17,911 nucleotides of DNA from Enterobacteriaceae bacterium UBA5654 (GTDB taxonomy: Bacteria; Pseudomonadota; Gammaproteobacteria; Enterobacterales; Enterobacteriaceae). The position numbers and the translations under genes were made by a program. Positions 1 to 8,143 of the stretch are shown one piece after another (the stretch's first letter is position 1; the number at the start of each line of letters is the position of its first letter). The stretch spans positions 50,788 through 68,698 of the forward strand of contig DIJC01000011.1 of NCBI GenBank assembly GCA_002421005.1, read 5' to 3'. The notes under the pieces are model-generated. The model was not told the origin of the DNA and made no database searches. It saw only the letters and a program-made list of their open reading frames with translations.

Positions 1-14
1 TCCGCCACCTTCGC
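1..14 (-). tRNA. leuT: tRNA-Leu (leuT), 5' end only
   Basis: Read on the minus strand, positions 14 to 1 give GCGAAGGTGGCGGA, the first 14 bases expected of the leuT-type tRNA-Leu (acceptor strand GCGAAGG, then the start of the D arm). The rest, including the anticodon, lies outside the window. The place fits the conserved argX-hisR-leuT-proM cluster: it is the next gene after hisR in the direction of transcription, after a 23-base spacer. The identity rests on these 14 bases plus synteny. Confidence 0.75.
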
Positions 15-37
15 ATTCCACAAAACGCTTAAATTAA

Positions 38-114
38 TGGGGTGGCTAATGGGATTCGAACCCACGACAACCGGAATCACAATCCGGGACTCTACCAACT
101 GAGCTATAGCCACC
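38..114 (-). tRNA. hisR: tRNA-His (GTG anticodon)
   Basis: This is a complete 77-nt tRNA with encoded CCA (rc of TGG at 38-40). The T arm GGTTCGAATCC and D arm AGCTCAGTTGGTAGAG are canonical, and the anticodon loop reads TTGTGAT, so the anticodon is GTG. The acceptor stem GTGGCTA/TAGCCAC carries the extra 5' G (G-1) opposite C73, the identity feature of tRNA-His. It is the second gene of the argX-hisR-leuT transcript and has no promoter of its own visible in the 56-base spacer after argX. Confidence 0.97.
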
Positions 115-170
115 ACTGAAATCTTTTTTTACGCGGTATTAAAACCACCGCAGCTCCAGCACCGGGTTAA

Positions 171-247
<77 letters not shown>

Positions 248-268
248 TTAGCGCCGTTGCGGGGGTGG

Positions 269-297
269 ATAATACGGACTTCCCACCCCTCTGTCCA
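269..297 (-). promoter_or_regulatory. Promoter of the argX-hisR-leuT tRNA operon
   Basis: On the minus strand a -35 box TGGACA (292-297) is followed by exactly 17 bases and a -10 box TATTAT (269-274). The stretch just after the -10 box (CCACCCCCGC) is very GC-rich, the discriminator type seen at stable-RNA promoters under stringent (ppGpp/DksA) control. The expected start is about 260-263, leaving a short 5' leader before argX at 247. The boxes are seen directly; stringent control is inferred from the discriminator. Confidence 0.8.
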
Positions 298-304
298 GTG
301 CCTT

Positions 305-344
305 TTTAAATAAAATGCGCGTTTGGTCAGGCTTTGCGCACTTT
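305..344 (-). terminator. Possible intrinsic terminator after yifK
   Basis: Just past the yifK stop, the minus strand has arms AAAGTGCGC (rc of 336-344) and GCGCATTTT (rc of 312-320). They pair over about 9 bp with one G-U, around a 15-base loop, and are followed by the T-rich run TATTT. The loop is large and the T-run is interrupted, so termination may be partial, letting some yifK transcripts run into the tRNA operon. Confidence 0.4.
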
Positions 345-352
345 GCTGCTTA

Positions 353-1735
353 TTACTTCACTTTTTCCGTCACGCTAAAGCGATTAAGGCCGAAAACCTT
401 GTAAATCACCGTCACGGCAGCCATGAAAATAATCCCGACAAACAGCGACATACGCGTGTCTTCGTTAAAGCCCATGCCAATCAGCACGCAAATCAGAAAA
501 GCCATTGTTAAGTAGTTGGCCCACGGAAACAGCACTGAACGGAACGGATGGCTGGCAATCGCCGCCTGATGCGCACGGCGGAAACGCAGCTGGCTAATCA
601 GGATCACAAACCACGGAACCATCCCCGGCAGCACGCTGGCGCTATAAACATAAACGAATACGCGCTGCGGATTGGGAATAATGTAGTTCAGGCACGAGCC
701 GATAAGCAGGATCACAATGGAGACCGCCACGCCCGCCACCGGCACGCCGCTGCGCGAAACTTTCCCCATCGCCGCAGGCAACTGGCGGTTTTTCGCCAGC
801 GCGTAGAGCATACGACCGCAGCTGTACATCCCGCTGTTACAGCCGGAAAGCGCTGCCGTCAGCACCACAAAGTTGATAATGCCCGCTGCGGCGGTAATAC
901 CAATCTTTGCAAAGGTAAGCACGAACGGGCTGCCGTTAGAGCCGATTTCATTCCACGGGAAAATGGTAACGATAACGAAAATGGCACCCACGTAGAAAAT
1001 CAGGATCCGCCATAGCACCTTGCCAACTGCGCTGCGCAGCGTGACCTGCGGATTTTTCGCTTCGCCAGCGGTAATGCCGATCAGCTCAACGCCCTGGTAG
1101 GACGCCACCACGATACACAGCGCCGTCAGAAAGCCTTTCCAGCCGCCTGCGAAGAAGCCGCCGTGCTCGGTCAGATTGCCAAATCCAATGCTCTGCCCGC
1201 CGTTGCCGAAGCCAAAGAAGATAACGCCCAGACCGACGACGATCATGACAATAATGGTGGTGACTTTGATCATCGCGAACCAGAATTCGATTTCGCCATA
1301 CAGACGCACCGCCGCCAGGTTAGCCAGCGCCACCAGCCCCACGGCAATCAGCGCGGGTATCCATTGCACCATATCCGGGAACCAGAACTGGACGTAAACC
1401 CCTATCGCGGTGATCTCCGAGATGCCCACCGCCATCCACATAAACCAGTACGACCATGCGGTAAGGTAGCCAAAAAATGGACTCATGTAGCGGTGTGCGT
1501 AGACGGCGAATGATCCGGTGACCGGTTCAAGGAACAGCATTTCGCCCATCGATCGCATAATGAAGAAGACGAACAGGCCCGCAATAATATAGGCCAGCAG
1601 AACGGATGGCCCGGCCCACTTCAGGGTGCTTGCCGCTCCCATAAACAGGCCCACGCCGATGGTGCCCCCAAGGGCGATCAGTTCGATATGTCGGGCTTCA
1701 AGTCCTCGCTGAAGCTCCGGTTGTTTTTCTGACAT
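353..1735 (-). CDS. yifK: Amino-acid permease YifK (ThrP, threonine/serine uptake)
   Basis: This 460-aa inner-membrane protein belongs to the amino acid-polyamine-organocation superfamily (AAT family). The N-terminus reads LEARHIELIALGGTIGVGLF (about residues 12-31), the family signature containing the unwound first helix that binds the substrate backbone. About 12 hydrophobic segments follow, and the length matches E. coli YifK (461 aa). E. coli YifK has been reported as a threonine/serine transporter and renamed ThrP; the substrate here is inferred by homology. The ATG at 1733-1735 has GAGG a few bases upstream. The gene is separated from the ECA operon by a strong terminator, so it is its own unit. 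In Salmonella yifK is repressed by the sRNA GcvB and by Lrp; I did not locate those sites here. Confidence 0.95.
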   Translation of the reverse strand: MSEKQPELQRGLEARHIELIALGGTIGVGLFMGAASTLKWAGPSVLLAYIIAGLFVFFIMRSMGEMLFLEPVTGSFAVYAHRYMSPFFGYLTAWSYWFMWMAVGISEITAIGVYVQFWFPDMVQWIPALIAVGLVALANLAAVRLYGEIEFWFAMIKVTTIIVMIVVGLGVIFFGFGNGGQSIGFGNLTEHGGFFAGGWKGFLTALCIVVASYQGVELIGITAGEAKNPQVTLRSAVGKVLWRILIFYVGAIFVIVTIFPWNEIGSNGSPFVLTFAKIGITAAAGIINFVVLTAALSGCNSGMYSCGRMLYALAKNRQLPAAMGKVSRSGVPVAGVAVSIVILLIGSCLNYIIPNPQRVFVYVYSASVLPGMVPWFVILISQLRFRRAHQAAIASHPFRSVLFPWANYLTMAFLICVLIGMGFNEDTRMSLFVGIIFMAAVTVIYKVFGLNRFSVTEKVK

Positions 1736-1785
1736 AAATCCTCTGTGCTTGCAATTTTCCGGGCGTTGCCGGTTCTAGTTATGAG

Positions 1786-1801
1786 TAAGAACTTATTCTT
1801 A
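1786..1801. promoter_or_regulatory. Perfect inverted repeat upstream of yifK
   Basis: TAAGAA, four bases CTTA, then TTCTTA form a perfect 6-bp inverted repeat about 50-65 bases before the yifK start. It could be an operator or a small leader hairpin. No regulator is assigned. I could not fix a convincing sigma-70 promoter in 1736-1855; the best spacing (TTGTTA, 17 bases, TATTCG) has a poor -10 box. Confidence 0.35.
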
Positions 1802-1855
1802 TGCGAATAAACGCGCACGAATGGTTTAACAATTTTCGCAAAATGGCAAACAAAG

Positions 1856-1903
1856 GATGAAAAGAAGTGAATGTATTGCACAATTAACCAGCAACACATT
1901 CAC
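1856..1903 (-). terminator. Intrinsic terminator of the ECA operon, after wecG
   Basis: Eleven bases after the wecG stop, the minus strand folds as GTGAATGTGTTGC (rc of 1891-1903), an 11-base loop, and GCAATACATTCAC (rc of 1867-1879). This is a 13-bp stem with one G-U pair and no mismatch, followed at once by TTCTTTTC. There is no matching T-run on the plus strand, so it acts in the ECA direction. It isolates yifK from the operon. Confidence 0.85.
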
Positions 1904-1913
1904 CAGAGAATAG

Positions 1914-2654
1914 TTACATCTTGTTGGTATAATGCCAGGAAAGGTATCGCAGCAGGCGGATCTGGCGGGAAAGACGACTCGGCTGGGAAAGCAGGCGATA
2001 CAGCCATTCCAGCCCCAGGTTTTGCCACACTTTCGGCGCACGCTTAACGTGACCGGTAAAAACATCATAGGTGCCGCCGACGCCCATATACAGCGCATCA
2101 GGGTGGATCAACCGGCAGTCGCGCATCAGGATTTCCTGTTTTGGCGATCCCATTGCCACGGTGACGATTTTCGCCCCGCTGTCGCGGATGCGTTCAAACA
2201 GCGCAGGCCGCTGCTCTGCGGTGAAGTAGCCATCCTGACTGCCGACGATATTGACGTTCCACTGCGCACGCAGTTTTGCCTCGGTTTGTGCCAGCACTTC
2301 CGGCTTGCCGCCCAGTAAAAATACCGGCGTACCTTCCGCCCCTGCGCGCGCCATCAGCGCTTCCCACAAGTCGGCCCCGGCGACGCGGGAAACCTGCGCC
2401 TGCGGGTATTTTTTACGTACCGAACGCACCACACTGATCCCGTCGGCATATTTAAATTCCGCCGCCTCAATCAGCCCGCGTACCTCGGCATTGTCTTCCA
2501 CTGCCAGCATTTTTTCCGCATTAATCGCGACCAGCGTTCCCTTCCTGAGTTCGCCATCGGCATAGAGATAATCCAGCGCGTGCTGCATATCACGCCAGCC
2601 GATGAGTTCCAGACCACGCAGGGTGTAAGTCGGAGCGGAGGTGATAGTTGTCAT
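1914..2654 (-). CDS. wecG: UDP-ManNAcA transferase WecG (lipid II synthesis)
   Basis: This 246-aa glycosyltransferase is of the WecG/TagA/CpsF family (GT26). It transfers N-acetyl-D-mannosaminuronic acid from UDP-ManNAcA to lipid I (undecaprenyl-PP-GlcNAc) to form ECA lipid II at the cytoplasmic face of the inner membrane. Family signatures visible are INAEKML near residues 44-50, the FKYADG segment with VRSVRKKYPQ, VTVAMGSPKQE, and GVGGTYDVFTGHVKRAP. The basic, aromatic C-terminus (PSRLSRQIRLLRYLSWHY) probably holds it at the membrane. Length equals that of E. coli WecG. The ATG at 2652-2654 has AAGGAT upstream and lies 11 bases after the wzyE stop. It is the last gene of the operon. The first few residues (MTTITSAPTY) differ from E. 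coli but the rest is collinear. Confidence 0.96.
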   Translation of the reverse strand: MTTITSAPTYTLRGLELIGWRDMQHALDYLYADGELRKGTLVAINAEKMLAVEDNAEVRGLIEAAEFKYADGISVVRSVRKKYPQAQVSRVAGADLWEALMARAGAEGTPVFLLGGKPEVLAQTEAKLRAQWNVNIVGSQDGYFTAEQRPALFERIRDSGAKIVTVAMGSPKQEILMRDCRLIHPDALYMGVGGTYDVFTGHVKRAPKVWQNLGLEWLYRLLSQPSRLSRQIRLLRYLSWHYTNKM

Positions 2655-2665
2655 GAGTATCCTTA

Positions 2666-4012
2666 TCAGACCTGAGGGTGCGTCAGCGGTCTTAAACGTC
2701 GCTGGATCAGGCCCGCGCTTTCAAACAGCCAGTACAACAGTTTAGCTGCCAGCAAGCACAGGCCGAAGATGACCAGGAAAAAGACCACGCGCGAAACGAA
2801 TGAATCCAGCCCTTCCCGCGCCAGCACAATCATATTGAAGATAGCGCCAAAGCAGAAGCTGTGCAGGATCGCCGCTTTATAGCGATTGGTTTCCCGGTTG
2901 CCCAGCATGTAAAGCCAGTCAAACCACTTGATGATAAGCCCGACGGTCACTGCGCCCAGCGGAATAAACCAGGCTCCGCCCATGACCACCAGCGAGCCAA
3001 TCAGCGTGGGAGAAATCGCCAGCCCGGAATGGTTGTTGAGCACTTCCCAGGTAAAGTAGTTGGCGGTGTTCAGCACAATCCCCGGACGATCCGGCCACAG
3101 CCAGGTGGGAATGAACACGTAGAAATCGCGCACGATCGGTGCCAGCCCCTGAAACTCGATTTTGTCGTAGTTTTGCAGCAGCAGCGCCAGATTCTCCCAC
3201 GGGGAGAAGGTATCGCGCGTCAGATACAGGAAGGTATAAAACGCTTCGTCACCGCTGACATCCAGCCCATAGCGCTTCAGCGCCAGCCAGAACATGCCAA
3301 CAATGCCAAACGCGCCCGCCGCCGCCAGCATCCACAGTGAGATCCAGCCGCGAATAATGCCGATGAACAGGAAGATGGCAAAGGCAATAATAATATTGGC
3401 GCGCGTGCCGCCGACGATCATATAGGTCAGCATCCCGAAGGCGACGGTGCTGACGAGGAAAAACAGCCACGCCTTGCTATCCTGACGCAGGAAATAAACC
3501 ACCAGCATGGCCGGGATAAAGAAGTAGAAAAAGCGCTTCAGCGCCACGCCCGACACTTCGCTGGAGAAAATCTGGCTGTAGGAGTGCAGGCGGAACAGCA
3601 GAAAGCCGTTGTGCATGAAGAAAACGCCGACGCTCAGCAGCGCAATACCTGCCAGTAGCAGCCACGTCAGGTGCGTTTCTACCCGGTTCATGGTGAACAG
3701 GGCTGGTCGGGGCGTATCGCGATTCACCGACCGCAGCCGTGTTTTATAGGTCACGTAGTAAACCGCATAAAAGCAGACCGCCGCCAGTAGCGCCTGAAGC
3801 AGGATATCAGGCGGTGCCACGGCCACGTCAAAACGAAACGCCAGGGTACAGGTGAGCGGGAAGCCGAAGAAAAACGTCAGCAAAAACAGCAGTGAAAAGA
3901 AGACGTTAAAGTTAAAGCGCACGCGGCGAAACTCCAGGTACGTCAGCGTCGCGATAAACAACGTGGAGAGTAGCCAGACAACCAACAGGCCGCAGAACTG
4001 CATCTGACTCAT
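2666..4012 (-). CDS. wzyE: ECA polymerase WzyE
   Basis: This 448-aa polytopic inner-membrane protein polymerises the Fuc4NAc-ManNAcA-GlcNAc repeat on the periplasmic side, adding the growing chain to each new lipid-linked repeat. The sequence is mostly hydrophobic segments (roughly 11-12) broken by polar loops, one large loop running around residues 245-340 (KRYGLDVSGDEAFYTF to FTWEVLNNHSGLAISP). It is clearly WzyE rather than an O-antigen Wzy, because conserved stretches such as RRVRFNFNVFFSLLFLLTFF and LAREGLDSFVSRVVFF match the E. coli protein (450 aa). The start overlaps the wecF stop as ATGA, implying translational coupling. The second Met at residue 4 is less likely because the E. coli N-terminus aligns from the first. 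Confidence 0.95.
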   Translation of the reverse strand: MSQMQFCGLLVVWLLSTLFIATLTYLEFRRVRFNFNVFFSLLFLLTFFFGFPLTCTLAFRFDVAVAPPDILLQALLAAVCFYAVYYVTYKTRLRSVNRDTPRPALFTMNRVETHLTWLLLAGIALLSVGVFFMHNGFLLFRLHSYSQIFSSEVSGVALKRFFYFFIPAMLVVYFLRQDSKAWLFFLVSTVAFGMLTYMIVGGTRANIIIAFAIFLFIGIIRGWISLWMLAAAGAFGIVGMFWLALKRYGLDVSGDEAFYTFLYLTRDTFSPWENLALLLQNYDKIEFQGLAPIVRDFYVFIPTWLWPDRPGIVLNTANYFTWEVLNNHSGLAISPTLIGSLVVMGGAWFIPLGAVTVGLIIKWFDWLYMLGNRETNRYKAAILHSFCFGAIFNMIVLAREGLDSFVSRVVFFLVIFGLCLLAAKLLYWLFESAGLIQRRLRPLTHPQV

Positions 4013-5085
4013 GCTTGCTCTCCTGCTGCGATACGCAGCGCCTGATGCCAGGGTGCCAGATAGTTAGGCCGGAAGAAGGCAATATTATTTTTATCCACCA
4101 GCGCCAGCTGGCGCTGTGCTTCGCGCACCACGGATTCATTCAGCGTATCGGTGGTGAACAACACCGGAATATGCTGCTCTGTCATATCCTGCCAGAACGG
4201 GTTTTCCCGGTTGAGCACGCAGGGAACGCCCGCCTGGATCAGCAGGCACAGGGTGCCAATACCCTGCTGGCGGGCAAAAATAAAGTAGCCCAGATCGCAG
4301 CGTTTCAGCAGCGCAAGATAATCGTTAAATTCGAGCTTATCGCTGAGGATTTGCAGATTTTCCGCGCTGAACAGCGCCAGCCCCGCCTCACGCACTTCGT
4401 TAATGTAAGCGTCGTTGTGCGGCGGATACCCCATCGGCACAATCACCGTGACCGTATCGCCAAACTGCTGATGCACCGCCTTTAACGCGGCAATATGATC
4501 GTTGCTGCGGTCGCCGGAGTTGCCGACCAGAATCGTCAGCTTGCCGTCACGCTGGATGTCACTCGCCATATCGTTTAGCGACGGCTCCATGCGCGTCGGG
4601 AAGTAGAGCAATTCACCGCGCACGTTGGGATGACGACTGGCGAAGTGGCTTAAGTCGCCCCTGGTGGCAAATACGCAGCCCACGCGCCCCTGCGCTATCC
4701 GGCGCAGAGGGTAGAACAGGCGAAATTTCAGCCCGCCGGAGACTTCATAAAGATCGGCCCCCCAGATATGCCAGCTCACCTGCTGCGGTTTAATACCGCC
4801 GCTTAGCAGCGCCAGCCACAATCCGGTATTAAACTGACCGTGAAAGAAGAAGCACTGCGCGCGGTTGGCTTTTGCTCTGGCGATGACCGCCTCCGCCAGC
4901 GCTTTTTTACCCGGATAAAAGGTTAACGCCAGCGCCGGAAACGCGGTCCCGGTGCTCTCATCACCCACGACCATAAACTGGCGTGCGTGCTCACCGGTGG
5001 CGGCAAGCTCATCGTTAAAGAACCGCAGAACGGTCTGATTATGATGCGGGATATCCGATCCCAGTACGTGTATCAGTGCAGTCAT
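4009..5085 (-). CDS. wecF: TDP-Fuc4NAc:lipid II transferase WecF
   Basis: This 358-aa glycosyltransferase (GT56) transfers 4-acetamido-4,6-dideoxy-D-galactose from dTDP-Fuc4NAc to lipid II, completing the trisaccharide lipid III. It is a soluble or peripheral protein with no membrane helix. Recognisable stretches are MTALIHVLGSDIPHHNQTVL at the N-terminus, QVSWHIWGADLYEV in the first half, ILVGNSGDRSNDHIAAL near residue 190, and the donor-site region LLKRCDLGYFIFARQQGIGTL. E. coli WecF is 359 aa. Start and stop overlap the neighbours as ATGA on both sides (with wzxE and wzyE), a tight coupled block of three genes. Its dTDP-sugar donor depends on WecE and WecD, encoded upstream, and on precursor enzymes that are missing from this operon. 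Confidence 0.95.
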   Translation of the reverse strand: MTALIHVLGSDIPHHNQTVLRFFNDELAATGEHARQFMVVGDESTGTAFPALALTFYPGKKALAEAVIARAKANRAQCFFFHGQFNTGLWLALLSGGIKPQQVSWHIWGADLYEVSGGLKFRLFYPLRRIAQGRVGCVFATRGDLSHFASRHPNVRGELLYFPTRMEPSLNDMASDIQRDGKLTILVGNSGDRSNDHIAALKAVHQQFGDTVTVIVPMGYPPHNDAYINEVREAGLALFSAENLQILSDKLEFNDYLALLKRCDLGYFIFARQQGIGTLCLLIQAGVPCVLNRENPFWQDMTEQHIPVLFTTDTLNESVVREAQRQLALVDKNNIAFFRPNYLAPWHQALRIAAGEQA

Positions 5086-6332
5086 GCCCGTTTACGCCAA
5101 AGTAAAAATACACCGCTACAGAGCGTGAAATAAACGATATAAGTCGCCATGTAAGCCTGCGCCGCGCCCAGCGCGCCATGAGCCGGGATCAGCCAGTGCG
5201 AAAAGGCCATCAGCAACGCGAACTGGCTGATTTCAGCCAGGATATAAAATCGCAGCGAGGCTTTGGCTATCACCAGATAACCATAAACGTAAGCGCCCAC
5301 TTTCAGTACATCACCCACCAGTTGCCAGGCGAAGAGATCGCGCATGGCGGTAAATTTGGTCGAGAACAGCAGCCATATCGCGAAATCGCGCAGCAGCCAG
5401 ACGGTAAGGCTGGCGACCGCAACCGCAGGCAGGACAAACTTCAGCGAGCGGACAATTTCGCGGCTAATCTCCTGCTTTGCCGTCAGTCGAGAAAGCGTAG
5501 GCAGCAGGTAGACGCTAAACGAGGCGGTGATAAATTGCAGGTAAGCATCGGAAATACTGCTCACGCCCTGCCAGATCCCCACGTCATCCCAGCTATAGTG
5601 CGCTGCCAGCAGGTTTCGCATCATCACGTAGGCGACCGGGAGCGTTACCGAGGTGATCAGCGCCATCAGGGTAAATTTGCCCAACTGCCCCGCCAGCCAG
5701 CGATCCCACTGCGGTTTCAGGTAGCGAAACGGGATCGCCCGCCGCTTACCTAATACCAGCGCCGCCGGAAGCACCACCAGCGCAGGCACTAGCGCCAGGC
5801 CCAGCAGCGCGCCTTCATAGCCGCCAACCCGGTAGCAGCCGTAATAGGCCACCACTCCGATGATACTGCCGGAAATCAGCGCCAGCGCATTGCCCGCCGC
5901 GTCGCGAAAGCCTTTAATCAATGCCAGCAGCAGGTTAGCCCACGCAATCCCCATTTGTACCAGCGCGACCAGTCGTACCAGCCCCTGATAATGGGTGTGA
6001 CCGAATAATCCCTGGCTGATTGGCGCAGCGGCGAGTAAAAACACCAGCGCCAGCAGCGTGGAAAACCCCAGCACCATTGCCGACGAGGTACCCACCACTT
6101 TTTGCAGCTGCGGCGGATCGTCATGGGACTGGGCGACAAATTTCGTCACGCCGTTAAATATTCCCGCTCCGGCGAGAACGCCGAGAACCGTGACCAGCTG
6201 GCGGAAGTTACCCGCCTGACCCACCCCTGCCGGGCCGTAAGTGACCGCCAGTAGCTTTACCACCAGCAGCCCCGCACCGATTTTCACCAGCGTGGACGCG
6301 GCAGTCCACACTGAAGCCTTCGCCAGCGACAT
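5082..6332 (-). CDS. wzxE: Lipid III flippase WzxE
   Basis: This 416-aa polytopic protein of the MOP (multidrug/oligosaccharidyl-lipid/polysaccharide) flippase superfamily moves undecaprenyl-PP-linked ECA trisaccharide from the cytoplasmic to the periplasmic leaflet. The N-terminus MSLAKASVWTAASTLVKIGA is typical of the family. About 12 hydrophobic helices follow, with charged residues inside helices (for example DVGIWQGVSSISDAYLQF near residue 253) as expected for a proton-coupled carrier. Length is identical to E. coli WzxE. The start is one base after the wecE stop (TGA-G-ATG) and the stop overlaps wecF as ATGA. Identity with E. coli looks lower in the connecting loops than in the helices, as is usual. 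Confidence 0.95.
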   Translation of the reverse strand: MSLAKASVWTAASTLVKIGAGLLVVKLLAVTYGPAGVGQAGNFRQLVTVLGVLAGAGIFNGVTKFVAQSHDDPPQLQKVVGTSSAMVLGFSTLLALVFLLAAAPISQGLFGHTHYQGLVRLVALVQMGIAWANLLLALIKGFRDAAGNALALISGSIIGVVAYYGCYRVGGYEGALLGLALVPALVVLPAALVLGKRRAIPFRYLKPQWDRWLAGQLGKFTLMALITSVTLPVAYVMMRNLLAAHYSWDDVGIWQGVSSISDAYLQFITASFSVYLLPTLSRLTAKQEISREIVRSLKFVLPAVAVASLTVWLLRDFAIWLLFSTKFTAMRDLFAWQLVGDVLKVGAYVYGYLVIAKASLRFYILAEISQFALLMAFSHWLIPAHGALGAAQAYMATYIVYFTLCSGVFLLWRKRA

Positions 6333-6333
6333 C

Positions 6334-7464
6334 TCAGGCGAAATAACTTAATAGCGAGTTGATCACCGTGCGCTGATTAACAGGAGCCAGGTTAAAGAAC
6401 AGCGGCAGGCGAAGCAAACGCTCACTTTCGCGCGTGGTATAGCGATCTTCCCCGAAGAATTCGCCAAACTGTTCGCCCGCCGGAGAATCATGCAGCGGGA
6501 TGTAGTGGAACACCGCGAGAATTTCCGCTTCCTTCAGCCAGGCAATCAGACGGCTGCGATCTTCAATATCGCGCAGTTTGATATAAAACATGTGGGCGTT
6601 ATGCACGCACTCTGTCGGGCAGGACGGCAGTTCAATGCGCCCGGCCTTCGCCAGCGGAGCCAGCGCGTCGTGGTAGGTCTGCCACAGCGCGAGCCGCTGC
6701 TGGTTAATGCGGTCCGCCGCTTCCAGTTGCGCCCACAAATAGGCGGCCTGAAGATCCGCCATCAGATAGCTGGAGCCAATGTCACGCCAGGTGTATTTAT
6801 CGACCTGACCCCGGAAGAACTGGCTGCGGTTGGTCCCTTTTTCACGAATGATTTCCGCCCGCTCGATCAGCTTACGATCGTTAATCAGCGTCGCGCCGCC
6901 TTCACCACCGGCCGTGTAGTTTTTGGTTTCATGGAAGCTGAAACAGCCGATATGCCCGATGGTGCCCAGCGCGCGGCCTTTGTAAGTAGACATCACGCCC
7001 TGCGCGGCATCTTCAACCACAAACAGGTCATGTTTTTTGGCAATTGCCATGATGGTGTCCATCTCGCAGGCCACACCCGCGTAATGCACCGGCACGATGG
7101 CGCGGGTTTTTTCGCTGATGGCTGCTTCAATCAGCGTTTCGTCGATGTTCATGGTATCCGGGCGGATATCGACAAAAATGATTTTTGCCCCGCGCAGCGC
7201 GAAGGCGTTAGCGGTGGAGACAAAGGTGTAGCTTGGCATGATGACTTCATCACCGGGAGCGATATCCAGCAGCAGCGCCGCCATTTCCAGCGAGGCGGTG
7301 CAGGACGGAGTCAGCAGCACTTTGGCGCTGCCAAAACGCTGCTCCATCCACTGCTGACAGCGGCGGGTGTAGCCGCCGTCGCCGCACAGCTTGCCGCTGC
7401 CCATCGCCGACTGCATATACTCAATTTCCGTGCCCACCACGGGAGGCGCATTAAATGGGATCAT
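6334..7464 (-). CDS. wecE: dTDP-4-amino-4,6-dideoxygalactose transaminase WecE
   Basis: This 376-aa PLP-dependent aminotransferase of the DegT/DnrJ/EryC1/StrS family uses L-glutamate to aminate dTDP-4-keto-6-deoxy-D-glucose, giving dTDP-Fuc4N. The PLP lysine is K181 in SFHETKNYTAGGEGG, and D152 in VVEDAAQG contacts the pyridine ring. The N-terminal GxGxxxGDGGYT segment and the PVHYAG motif (125-130) are family hallmarks. Length equals E. coli WecE. The ATG at 7462-7464 follows the wecD stop by four bases and has AGGTGA upstream. Its substrate is normally made by RffH and RffG, encoded next door in E. coli but absent here, so the substrate must come from rml enzymes elsewhere. Confidence 0.96.
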   Translation of the reverse strand: MIPFNAPPVVGTEIEYMQSAMGSGKLCGDGGYTRRCQQWMEQRFGSAKVLLTPSCTASLEMAALLLDIAPGDEVIMPSYTFVSTANAFALRGAKIIFVDIRPDTMNIDETLIEAAISEKTRAIVPVHYAGVACEMDTIMAIAKKHDLFVVEDAAQGVMSTYKGRALGTIGHIGCFSFHETKNYTAGGEGGATLINDRKLIERAEIIREKGTNRSQFFRGQVDKYTWRDIGSSYLMADLQAAYLWAQLEAADRINQQRLALWQTYHDALAPLAKAGRIELPSCPTECVHNAHMFYIKLRDIEDRSRLIAWLKEAEILAVFHYIPLHDSPAGEQFGEFFGEDRYTTRESERLLRLPLFFNLAPVNQRTVINSLLSYFA

Positions 7465-7468
7465 CTTG

Positions 7469-8143
7469 TCACCTGTATAGCCAGAAAGCGGTACTCTCTA
7501 CGTTGGCACCGCTTTGAATGTAACGTTTAAGCGCGGCGGTGTTGCCCGTCTGGGTCGCCACCCGCAATGTTTTTAGCTGACGCGCCTGCGCCCAGCCAAG
7601 CGCTGCCTGCATAAGCTCAGCGCCCGCGCCGCGCCCTGCCAGCAGGCCGATGCGCGCATCGGTTTCCCCGAGCTGGCGCAGGGAGACATAGCCGCGAATA
7701 TCGCCAGCGGGCGTCCGTAACAGCAGGCACTGGTGATCGAAAGTGCCGCGCACCGCGTTTTCAATCCACTGTGCGTAGAAACGTCCGCTGTCCTGCGGTG
7801 CATACCACGGCGCACGAAAGCGGCTTAGCGCAAAGTCCCGTGCCGCAAGGGCGCGCAGCGCGGGGATATCATCGGCACCCGCAACCTCAGCGCGAACGGT
7901 GACGTCCGGCGGGACCACCAGCGATAAATCAACTTCACCTTCAACCAGGCGAAAACCGAGTTGCTGAAGTGCGTCCAGCCAGTCGGCGCGTCCGGCGGGG
8001 ATCTTTGCCTGTACCCGCGCCCGGCCTGCCAGCGCATCGGCGGTCAGTTCCGGCGCGTCATCGTCAAAACGCACGATGGCGCTTTGCAGGCCAAAAAACT
8101 GGCTTTCCCAGTCGAGTGGCTCAACGCGGGCACGGACGGTCAA
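7469..8143 (-). CDS. wecD: dTDP-Fuc4N acetyltransferase WecD, TTG start
   Basis: This 224-aa GNAT-fold N-acetyltransferase acetylates dTDP-Fuc4N with acetyl-CoA to give dTDP-Fuc4NAc, the WecF donor. The acetyl-CoA binding motif A is ARIGLLAGRGAGAELMQAAL near residues 166-185, and SRFRAPWYAP with FYAQWIENAVRGTFDHQC matches the E. coli enzyme, which is also 224 aa. I chose TTG at 8141-8143 because it aligns with the E. coli start (MPVRASIEPL against MTVRARVEPL) and I see no better in-frame start. The TTG overlaps the wecC stop (TTGA), so translation probably depends on coupling to wecC. The N-terminal half is more diverged than the C-terminal half. Directly upstream, where rffG and rffH would be, is wecC. 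Confidence 0.93.
   Translation of the reverse strand: MTVRARVEPLDWESQFFGLQSAIVRFDDDAPELTADALAGRARVQAKIPAGRADWLDALQQLGFRLVEGEVDLSLVVPPDVTVRAEVAGADDIPALRALAARDFALSRFRAPWYAPQDSGRFYAQWIENAVRGTFDHQCLLLRTPAGDIRGYVSLRQLGETDARIGLLAGRGAGAELMQAALGWAQARQLKTLRVATQTGNTAALKRYIQSGANVESTAFWLYR

Noticed and set aside
1736..1913. Small minus-strand frame crossing the wecG-yifK gap (1678-1899)
   Set aside because: It overlaps the yifK 5' end and the ECA terminator stem, has no ribosome site and no similarity I recognise.
6490..7530. Long plus-strand frame (346 codons) opposite wecE and wecD
   Set aside because: It lies antisense to well-recognised genes, its translation is rich in H, Q and R as mirror frames of GC-rich coding DNA are, and it resembles nothing known.
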